Of a stretch of 64,000 nt of DNA, positions 57,391-64,000 are shown in pieces. This stretch comes from Winslowiella toletana (lineage in GTDB: Bacteria > Pseudomonadota > Gammaproteobacteria > Enterobacterales > Enterobacteriaceae), in the NCBI RefSeq assembly GCF_032164335.1, contig NZ_CP134152.1:4030001-4094000 (forward strand), in the 5' to 3' direction. Each line of letters starts with the position of its first letter. The first letter of the stretch is position 1. The notes beneath the pieces were generated by a model. The model saw only the letters and a list, made by a program, of their open reading frames with translations. It did not search any database and had not been told where the DNA came from. The translations under genes and the position numbers were made by a program.

Positions 57391-58158
57391 TTAACCCGCT
57401 TGCTTTAACTGTGCGCGCGCATTAAAAAAGCGACGGTAAGCAAGGTAACCGGCAATAATGGTCGACAGGCTGGCGGTACCCAGCAGCATAAACGTCACCA
57501 TTATCTGATACTTGATCGCTTTCACCGGATCGATACCGGCAAAAATCAGGCCGGACATCATGCCTGGCAGGCTGACCAGCCCGACGGTTTTGGCTGCATC
57601 AACCGTCGGGATCATCGCGGCGCGAATACTGTCGCGAATTAGCTTAGCGGAAGCCAATTTAACTGACGCGCCGAGGCTGAGCATTTCGAGGATTTTTTGT
57701 TGATTGTCAGCAAAACGCTGATTCAGATTGCTGTAGCACAGCCCGACCGCCACCATCGCATTACCGGCAATCATGCCGGAAATCGGAATCACCTGCATCG
57801 GGACAAATTCGATTGAGCCGCTCAGCACCAGAATCGTCAGCGTCGAGGTGGTGCTCACGGTGATGGCAACAAACGAAATCATCAGGGCATTGCCGATATT
57901 GCGACTGCGCTTGCGGGCATTTAGCGATGCATTAACGCAGATAAACAGCACCATCAGCACCGTCAGCCAGCCGTTGTTCAAATCGAAAATATACTTCAGC
58001 ACATAGCCGACAAGGATCAGCTGAACAACCGCCCGCGCCACGCTCCAGACAATATCTTTTTCCAGACCCAGCTTCTCTTTGCCACTGACCAGCAGGGCAA
58101 TCACTACCAGCATCAGCGCCAGAGCAAGCGATTCATTGGTAATATTATGCTGGCTCAT
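57391..58158 (-). CDS. fetB: FetB-type ABC exporter permease (iron efflux)
   Basis: 255-residue membrane protein of the FetB (YbbM, UPF0014) family, which with FetA exports iron and protects against oxidative stress in E. coli. Seven hydrophobic segments are visible, along with family stretches IFDLNNGWLTVLMVLFICVNA, VIPISGMIAGNAMVAVGL, LGASVKLASAKLIRDSIRAAMIPTVDAAKTVGLVSLPGMMSGLIFAG and DPVKAIKYQIMVTFMLLG. ATG 58158 with GGAG seven bases upstream is preferred to the GTG at 58164. It overlaps the fetA end by 14 bases, so translation is coupled. Confidence 0.92.
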   Translation of the reverse strand: MSQHNITNESLALALMLVVIALLVSGKEKLGLEKDIVWSVARAVVQLILVGYVLKYIFDLNNGWLTVLMVLFICVNASLNARKRSRNIGNALMISFVAITVSTTSTLTILVLSGSIEFVPMQVIPISGMIAGNAMVAVGLCYSNLNQRFADNQQKILEMLSLGASVKLASAKLIRDSIRAAMIPTVDAAKTVGLVSLPGMMSGLIFAGIDPVKAIKYQIMVTFMLLGTASLSTIIAGYLAYRRFFNARAQLKQAG

Positions 58159-58813
58159 TAGCACTCTCCAGGCCGACCGGCGTGAGCGTCAGTACCCGCT
58201 GTGCCTGGCTGATTTCAGCACTGTCGTGACTGATCCACATCACGGCAACACCCTCTTCCGCCGCCAGCCCGGTAATGAGCTGGTTAATCAGCTGCTTGTT
58301 TTCCTCATCCAGCGCACTGGTAATTTCATCAAGCAATAAAACATCCGGTAAGAACTGTAGGTTGCGCAACAGCGCCACCCGCTGTTTTTCACCGCCGGAA
58401 AGCTGCTCCGTTTTCTTATCCAGCATCTCCGGCGGCAGGTTGACCTTTTGCAACCAGCTTTGCAGTTTTGGCCTGTCGACTCTCTTGTGGCGGATTTGCC
58501 ACGGCAGTGCCAGGTTATCAAATACCGTCTCGCCAAACAGTACCGGCGTCTGAAAACAATAAGAGACCTGTTGGCGATAGTGTTCTGCTTTTAGCTCACC
58601 GATCGGCTGGCCTTTAAAAAAGATATGGCCCGTCGTTGGCGTCAACAGCGAAGCAATAATCTTTAACAGCGTACTTTTTCCACTGCCGGAAGGCCCGGTC
58701 AGCAGTACAAACTCACCGGCGTTAAGCGCCAGCGAAACCGGCGCCAGCAGCTGGCTGCCATCAAGGGAATAGCTTATTTCCTGCACGTCAAGCAGGGGAA
58801 AATCGGTCGACAT
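58145..58813 (-). CDS. fetA: FetA-type ABC exporter ATPase (iron efflux)
   Basis: 222-residue ABC ATPase of the FetA (YbbL) type: Walker A GPSGSGKST (about 39-47), Q-loop SYCFQTPVLFG, signature LSGGEKQRVALLRNLQ, Walker B VLLLDEITSALD and switch His in WISHDSAE. It is the partner of FetB, with which it overlaps by 14 bases. In E. coli fetAB lies elsewhere (ybbLM), so its place beside lac is specific to this genome. It starts with ATG 58813. Confidence 0.92.
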   Translation of the reverse strand: MSTDFPLLDVQEISYSLDGSQLLAPVSLALNAGEFVLLTGPSGSGKSTLLKIIASLLTPTTGHIFFKGQPIGELKAEHYRQQVSYCFQTPVLFGETVFDNLALPWQIRHKRVDRPKLQSWLQKVNLPPEMLDKKTEQLSGGEKQRVALLRNLQFLPDVLLLDEITSALDEENKQLINQLITGLAAEEGVAVMWISHDSAEISQAQRVLTLTPVGLESANEPA

Positions 58814-58920
58814 TTTGCTTCATCCTGAAAAATAATCTGCAAAAGCATAGCGCTAAAAAGCCGCTTGTTGTCGCCTTTTTATCAGGCTGCCCTACTGACA
58901 GCCCGCTTTGCCTTACGCAA

Positions 58921-61146
58921 TTAAAAACGCAGCTCACCGCCAAATACCCAGGTGCGGCCACGAGCGGTGGTATTAACTGACTTTCCATCATCGCCGACGT
59001 AGTTATAATCCTGATTCATTTTATTCAAAGCGGCGGCATAGTTTTTATTGCCCACGTTTTGTACGCTCAGGCGTAACAACAGGTTATCCGTCATCTGATA
59101 ACTGCTGTAAACATCGATAACCGTTGGAATATTGGGCATATCATCTTTAGGCACATCGCCAGTATCAATACTTTCACCTTCAGGATGTAAACGCTTCGAT
59201 TTTCCGGTGAATTTAATCAGGCTGCCTACCACCAGTTTTTTAGCAAGGAAACGTGCGCCGATATCCAGCGTGGCATAGCTGTCGGGCAAATCGCTTAAAT
59301 CATCGTAGCCAAAACCCAACATGGTGGTACTGGCGATGGAGGTCGGCTGATCGGTATGTTGCTTACTCCAGGAGAGATTAATATAGGCATAATCAACATC
59401 ATAGCTCGCTTCGATCTCATAGCCTTCGGTTTTCACCGGCGACAGCGAGTTGGTGTAAATATTGGCTTTGAAATTAGGATCGCTGTCTTCACCATTGCGG
59501 CACTTAACTCCGCTGGCGCACAGATAATAGTTCTGGCTGCTGATATAGTCCTTAATCCGCGTCTGATAGGCGAGTGCTTTCAGCCTGAAGCTATCCTGCT
59601 CCAGCAACAGCCCATTTTTTACCAGATTAAATCCAGCCTGCCAGGTCTCTGACCGTTCAGGTTGCAGGAATGGATTCATTGAAGCGCCGCCTTCATTGGC
59701 AAAAAAGACCTCCTGTGGCACCGGAGCACGCGAGGAATGGCTATAGCTGATAAAGGGTTGCAGCCACGGCGTCACCTGCGCCGAAAACGCCACCGAAGGA
59801 TTAACTGCATGATCGCTGAGCCTCAGATTAGCCGCGCCCTGCGGAAAGCATTGCTGATTCGCTGCACATGCCGGTTTGAAACCACTAACCCGACTTTGCG
59901 TATAATTCAGATTTAAATCCAATTGATAAATAGCTTTATTTATCGTCAGCCCGGTGTATAGCGCAGAGATCTTCTGCTTACCCGCTGGTGCAAACGTATT
60001 ATAAACTTTTTCAGCGCTGTTATCATAAGCACGGGTATATTCGGTATCCATTACCTTACCGCCATACTGCCAGGCAAAATCGTAATCGCTCAGCGAAAAA
60101 CGGCTGGTATTACTGATATTCACGGCGTCTGATTTATTAGTGGTGGAAGCATGATTGGCATCACTGAGTGAATTTACATCATAAGTCTGGTTAGAGCGGC
60201 TGGTACTGAGCAATATATTTACATCAACCAGCTCTGACAGCGGGGTGTAGTCATATTTCAGATAATAATCATCGCTGGTTATATCACGGCGGGTAAACTT
60301 ATTGGCGTAGTTACGTCCGGCCAGTTCAAGTTTACTGTAGCGATCGAGGTTCAGGTTCAGCTTATACAGCTGCGAATTGGGTTTCTGCTTCATGTAATTG
60401 TTATCTGAGCCAAACAGCTCACTGCTACTGGTGCCGGCACCATTGTTATAAGTGGCATACTGAACATTATCACTTAATCCCAGCAGGCCGCCGATGCTGC
60501 CACCGTCGCCAAAGGTTTCGCTTCTGCCAGCCACCGCCACCATGCCACTGCGCCCCAGTCCATTATCTCCGACGGTAAAACGCGTCAGCACACCGGCCCG
60601 GCGATTTTTTAGCAGCACATCATCAATGCCGATGGTACGCATATTGGCACTGCCGGCTAACGCATTAACGCCCTGCGCTCCAGCGCTGCTGCCGCGGGTA
60701 ATATCCACTCCGGCAAGGAAGTTGGGATCAATTAACACGCCTGAAGAGCTGTTCGCGCCACCATGATAGCTGGAAGGCGCCATACCGTTATAGGTCTGAC
60801 TGACACCATCAACCATAGTATTGACGCGGCCAAAGCCGCTCATTCCGCGAATATTGACATTCACCGCCCCCTGTAACGGGTCTATTTGGGTAAAGGTTCC
60901 CGGCATGGTACGCAAAGTGGCATCAAGACTTTGCAGATTCTTATTGATCTTGCGTGAGCTAAAAGCGCCCGGCTTGCTGTAAGTTTCCTCATCGGAGCCG
61001 ACATTATCGTTCTCCTGCTGCCGGGTATTATCAGCAACCTTTAACGTTGAGAAAGTCGACTCTCCTTTTTTTTCCGCAGCGCTGGCAATACAAGGAAAAA
61101 TAAGACAGCTGGCCAATGCACAGTTGGCGATATTTTTATATTTCAA
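58921..61146 (-). CDS. TonB-dependent outer-membrane receptor
   Basis: 741-residue receptor with a signal peptide (ending ASA, about 23), a weak TonB box region (STFSTLKVAD), a plug domain (LRTMPGTFTQIDPLQGAVNVNIRGMSGFGRVNTMVDGVSQ; FLAGVDITRGSSAGAQGVNALAGSANMRTIG) and a 22-strand barrel ending RGRTWVFGGELRF with the terminal aromatic. The plug resembles the haemoglobin/HasR-type group, and a HasR-like size would be larger. A Cys pair in one loop (CAANQQC) and another (CASGVKC) may be disulfides. Start overlaps the upstream peptidase stop as ATGA, and a TonB gene lies two genes upstream. Substrate unknown: haem, a peptide or a peptide siderophore. Confidence 0.88.
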   Translation of the reverse strand: MKYKNIANCALASCLIFPCIASAAEKKGESTFSTLKVADNTRQQENDNVGSDEETYSKPGAFSSRKINKNLQSLDATLRTMPGTFTQIDPLQGAVNVNIRGMSGFGRVNTMVDGVSQTYNGMAPSSYHGGANSSSGVLIDPNFLAGVDITRGSSAGAQGVNALAGSANMRTIGIDDVLLKNRRAGVLTRFTVGDNGLGRSGMVAVAGRSETFGDGGSIGGLLGLSDNVQYATYNNGAGTSSSELFGSDNNYMKQKPNSQLYKLNLNLDRYSKLELAGRNYANKFTRRDITSDDYYLKYDYTPLSELVDVNILLSTSRSNQTYDVNSLSDANHASTTNKSDAVNISNTSRFSLSDYDFAWQYGGKVMDTEYTRAYDNSAEKVYNTFAPAGKQKISALYTGLTINKAIYQLDLNLNYTQSRVSGFKPACAANQQCFPQGAANLRLSDHAVNPSVAFSAQVTPWLQPFISYSHSSRAPVPQEVFFANEGGASMNPFLQPERSETWQAGFNLVKNGLLLEQDSFRLKALAYQTRIKDYISSQNYYLCASGVKCRNGEDSDPNFKANIYTNSLSPVKTEGYEIEASYDVDYAYINLSWSKQHTDQPTSIASTTMLGFGYDDLSDLPDSYATLDIGARFLAKKLVVGSLIKFTGKSKRLHPEGESIDTGDVPKDDMPNIPTVIDVYSSYQMTDNLLLRLSVQNVGNKNYAAALNKMNQDYNYVGDDGKSVNTTARGRTWVFGGELRF

Positions 61147-63269
61147 GGTAATGCTCCTGAGGTATTATTTTTTTCATTATCAAGGTAAAGCAGAAAGCTA
61201 AATGCACCAGCCGAGTCGCGCAGACGGGAATAGCGTCCGGCTTCGCCACTGTGCCCGGCATGCATATTAGTATTAAGCAGAATTCTCGCCTGCTTGTTTT
61301 GATTAAGCACGCGCAGACGGGCGACATATTTCGCCGCCTCCCAATAGGGTACGCGTGAATCATTTAATCCGCTGGTCACCAGCATATCGGGATATTCTTG
61401 TGCGGAGAGATTCTCATAAGGACTGTAAGATTTAATTATCGGATAATATTCAGCAGTAGCCGGATTACCCCACTCTTCATATTCCTGCTGCGTCATGGGC
61501 AGCGAAGCATCCAGCATGGTGTTCAGCACATCAACAAACGGCACCTGTAGCACCACCGCCGACAACAGTCCGGGAGCCTGATTCACTACTGCGGCCAGCA
61601 ACAAACCGCCGGCGCTGCCCCCCATACCGTAAACACGTTTCTCTGCGCCATAACCCAGCGCGACCAGGCCGCGAGTGGCATCTATAAAGTCGTTAAAACT
61701 GTTTTGCTTAAGCGCCTTTTTACCGCTCAGATACCAGTTCACGCCTTTCTCACCACCACCACGCACGTGTATCAGCGCAAAGACAAAACCCCGGTCGAGC
61801 AGGCTGAGGCGTGGCGCACTGAATGCCGCATCGAGGCTGACACCGTAAGCCCCGTAGCCATATACCAGCAGCGGATTATGCCCTTGCCTGAAACTATCCT
61901 TGCGATACACCAGTGATACGGGAATCTGCTGACCGTCGCGTGCGCCAATTTGCACCCGCTCACTGGCGTACTGGCTTTGCTGAAACCTGGCAATTTTTTT
62001 CTGATGTACCAGTCGGGTACGATTAGTGGCTAAATCCCACTGATAATAACCCAGCGGTTTATCCAGAGATGAATAGAGATAATTAAATACCTGTGCATCA
62101 CTGGATGGATTATTTCCCACCCGCGCCATATAGCTGGCGTCCGGAAATTGCAGGTTTTGCCATTGACCAGTGGAAAACTCCATTCTGGCAAACTCGGTTT
62201 TACCGTCGGTACGTTGAATCACCGTCAGCCAGCGATCAAACAGGCTGAAGCTTTCAACTTCAATATTATTTTTCGCAGCAACTACCGTTTTCCAGCTATC
62301 GCCTGGCTGGCGGAAAGAATAAATTTCGAAGTTCTTATCCCTGGCATTACTGCGCATAAAGAACTGGCCGTTGATATGATCAACATAATACTCAACAGCG
62401 GTTCGACGCGGCTGTATCAGCTGCAATGCAGCCTGCGGCCTGGTAAGGGATAAAACTCTGACCTCCGAAGAGTCATTACCGCTGGAAGTAATCAGCAGAT
62501 AGTCGTTCGATGCCGAGCGAGCAATACCGGTATACAGCGTCTGATCCTGCTGCTGATAAACCAGTTTATCCGGCCCGGCATCATGCAGGCGATGTTGCAT
62601 CACTTTAGATGGCGTCAGGGTTTGCGGATCGTTCAGCACATAAAACAGCGTATGACCATCCTGACTGAATACCATATCGCCTGAGCTGTTGGCGATACTG
62701 TCTGGCAACCATTTGCCGCTTTGCATATCCAGCAACGCCAGCTGATTCTGACCATCCCCACGTAAATCTTCAGCAATCGCCAGATAGCGATTATCGTCAC
62801 TGACTACATAGCGCGAGAGATGATAATATCGCTTTCCCTGACTGCGCTGATTCGCATCGAGCACCTTTTGCCAGACTACCTCTCCATTTTTCTGGCGCAT
62901 TAGTTGCGGATAATTGGCATTTTCCGGGAACTGACTTTGGTATCGATAACCCTTTATTTCATAGGGTGGGGAATATTTATCCTGCGCCTGCCGCTCACTC
63001 ATTTCAGCATATATTTGCTTGCTGAGCGGCTGCCAGCGTTGTGATATCCCGGCGGTGTAATTATTCTCTGCCGTCAGATAGTCCAGCACTTTTTTATTTT
63101 GCCGTGAGTCATCCCGCAGCCAGTGATAGTTATCCTCACGGGATTCCCCCCGGGTGACGATGATTTCCGGTTTACTCTCTGCTACCGGCGCGGCTGGCTG
63201 AGAAGCAGCCACGGCGAAATGCATGGCTAATAATAAATTAGCCATCATGACCCAACGAATATTCAGCAT
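61143..63269 (-). CDS. Exported prolyl-oligopeptidase-family peptidase (S9, oligopeptidase-B-like)
   Basis: 708 residues with a signal peptide (VMMANLLLAMHFAVAASQ), so it acts in the periplasm, unlike cytoplasmic PtrB (about 686). An N-terminal beta-propeller (YHWLRDDSRQNKKVLDYLTAENNYT onwards) covers an alpha/beta-hydrolase domain with the catalytic Ser in YGMGGSAGGLLLAAVVNQ, Asp in TSGLNDSRVPYWEAAKY and His in NMHAGHSGEAGRYS. The conserved VPFVDVLNTMLD and YEEWGNP stretches are those of oligopeptidase B. It is coupled by ATGA to the receptor gene and lies 22 bases after the TonB gene. Processing of a peptide brought in by the receptor is the natural reading of this order; lasso-peptide isopeptidases are S9 enzymes in a similar context. 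Confidence 0.9.
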   Translation of the reverse strand: MLNIRWVMMANLLLAMHFAVAASQPAAPVAESKPEIIVTRGESREDNYHWLRDDSRQNKKVLDYLTAENNYTAGISQRWQPLSKQIYAEMSERQAQDKYSPPYEIKGYRYQSQFPENANYPQLMRQKNGEVVWQKVLDANQRSQGKRYYHLSRYVVSDDNRYLAIAEDLRGDGQNQLALLDMQSGKWLPDSIANSSGDMVFSQDGHTLFYVLNDPQTLTPSKVMQHRLHDAGPDKLVYQQQDQTLYTGIARSASNDYLLITSSGNDSSEVRVLSLTRPQAALQLIQPRRTAVEYYVDHINGQFFMRSNARDKNFEIYSFRQPGDSWKTVVAAKNNIEVESFSLFDRWLTVIQRTDGKTEFARMEFSTGQWQNLQFPDASYMARVGNNPSSDAQVFNYLYSSLDKPLGYYQWDLATNRTRLVHQKKIARFQQSQYASERVQIGARDGQQIPVSLVYRKDSFRQGHNPLLVYGYGAYGVSLDAAFSAPRLSLLDRGFVFALIHVRGGGEKGVNWYLSGKKALKQNSFNDFIDATRGLVALGYGAEKRVYGMGGSAGGLLLAAVVNQAPGLLSAVVLQVPFVDVLNTMLDASLPMTQQEYEEWGNPATAEYYPIIKSYSPYENLSAQEYPDMLVTSGLNDSRVPYWEAAKYVARLRVLNQNKQARILLNTNMHAGHSGEAGRYSRLRDSAGAFSFLLYLDNEKNNTSGALP

Positions 63270-63291
63270 TGAATAAAACTCTTAGATAGAA

Positions 63292-64000
63292 TTAATTAGC
63301 CTGATTTAAATCAAAACTCACCGGCATGGTTACTTTATACATACCGCCAGTTAATATTTCTGCTGGCGGCGGTGGAAAAGGCTGGGCGCGATCAATCATT
63401 GCCAGTGACTCTCTGTCGAGCGAAAGCGTTTCCGATGAACGAATAAGCTGGCGGGAGATCACGCCGCCATCGGCACCCACCACAAATGACACCAGCACGA
63501 TACCCGATCGGCCACGTCGTCTGGCATCTGCCGGATAGGCTTTAACCAGATTCAGTTTCCCTTTAACTAACCCTTCCCAGCTTAGCTGACTGTTGCTCAC
63601 GGTAGCCGCATCACTGGCTACCGGCGCGGCGGTGGTGCTGGCAACATTTAACTGTGGCTTGGGTGCCGCGCGGTTAGTCACTTTTGCATTACCTTCCACC
63701 GCTTTCTGAGGCAGCAAATTTTTGTGCTTCATATCATGCGGTTTGGTCGGCTTCGGCGTGGCCTTTTGCGTTTTTGGCTGCTGCAACTCAGCATTATCCG
63801 CCGTGACTACCCGATGCATCTGTTGCTTCTCTGGCGTAGTTTCCGGGGTGGCTGCGTCCACCTTCTGTTGCTGATTAATACCCAATGGCACATCCGGCTG
63901 ACGATTGGTGACCTGAAATTGCTCGGAAAACGCCAGCATCACTGCCGCCGGTGGCGCTGGCGGCGGCGTGTTATCGCGCCAGGTGGTAATTAAAAGCGCC
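63292..64000 (-). CDS. TonB-family energy transducer (5' end outside window)
   Basis: The reading frame is open to the end of the window (…TPPPAPPAAVMLAFSEQF…), so the N-terminal membrane anchor lies outside or at the edge. Visible: a Pro/Lys/Gln-rich periplasm-spanning linker (about 100 residues, PKTQKATPKPTKPHD and similar) and a C-terminal TonB domain with YPADARRRGRSGIVLVSFVVGADGGV and the ending PVSFDLNQAN. Together with the peptidase and receptor it forms a three-gene operon with a dedicated TonB. ExbB and ExbD genes are expected just upstream of this point but cannot be seen. Confidence 0.88.
   Translation of the reverse strand, partial: ALLITTWRDNTPPPAPPAAVMLAFSEQFQVTNRQPDVPLGINQQQKVDAATPETTPEKQQMHRVVTADNAELQQPKTQKATPKPTKPHDMKHKNLLPQKAVEGNAKVTNRAAPKPQLNVASTTAAPVASDAATVSNSQLSWEGLVKGKLNLVKAYPADARRRGRSGIVLVSFVVGADGGVISRQLIRSSETLSLDRESLAMIDRAQPFPPPPAEILTGGMYKVTMPVSFDLNQAN

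Overview
The window looks like chromosome from an Enterobacterales species. Evidence: a speC-type ornithine decarboxylase lies next to tRNA-Phe(GAA), as at the E. coli speC-pheV locus. A lacI-lacZ-lacY operon keeps an O2 operator inside lacZ that, from memory, is identical to the E. coli one. There are also fetAB-type genes and a BapA-like giant adhesin with its own type I secretion genes. It is not E. coli K-12-like: yqgA is missing between speC and the tRNA, lacA is missing, and several accessory blocks are inserted. A Pantoea/Erwinia/Rahnella/Serratia-like host is plausible, but the window alone does not fix the genus.

Layout. 1-2.14 kb: 5' part of speC (minus strand, cut by the window edge) and tRNA-Phe with its promoter and terminator. 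2.14-9.6 kb: accessory DNA downstream of the tRNA, a classic integration site. It holds an unrecognised two-gene operon (a HEPN-type R-x4-H protein and a GNAT-like protein) bracketed by two inverted copies of a small hairpin; a truncated IS3-family element; a Ner/Nlp-like regulator; and a 7-deazaguanine locus (QueC, a YhhQ-type queuosine-precursor transporter with an extra N-terminal region, and an XRE/S24-type repressor). 9.7-16.0 kb: a peptidoglycan-degradation block: a minus-strand operon of NagZ-like GH3 enzyme, lipoprotein AmiD-like amidase and DigH/YngK-like glycosidase, with a leaderless second AmiD-like amidase and a DUF1460 lipoprotein on the plus strand. 16.2-17.4 kb: a small exported protein and an XRE/DUF2975 pair.

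17.8-46.5 kb: one large adhesin system, all minus strand: LuxR-type regulator, a BapA-like adhesin gene of about 20.7 kb (about 6,900 codons), an OmpA-family protein, an ABC exporter with a degenerate C39 domain, an HlyD-type adaptor and a TolC-type outer-membrane channel. The middle of the adhesin gene is made of two long-period tandem arrays (five units of 1,566 bp and about 3.6 units of 1,581 bp). These are strikingly GC-rich compared with both ends of the same gene. A single missing base in the third 1,566-bp unit splits the reading frame. An identical 11-mer, TAATCCTGATT, sits upstream of both the adhesin gene and the secretion operon, at the centre of an inverted repeat in the latter case.

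46.5-48.2 kb is AT-rich with no gene I can support. 48.2-51.3 kb: a CitA/TcuC-type tricarboxylate MFS transporter behind a near-perfect palindrome, a ModA-like periplasmic binding protein and a convergent LysR regulator. 51.6-57.3 kb: lacY, lacZ and lacI with promoter, CRP site and operators. 57.4-58.8 kb: fetB and fetA. 58.9-64.0 kb: a TonB-dependent receptor, an exported prolyl-oligopeptidase-family peptidase and a dedicated TonB (cut by the window edge), which look like one uptake unit.
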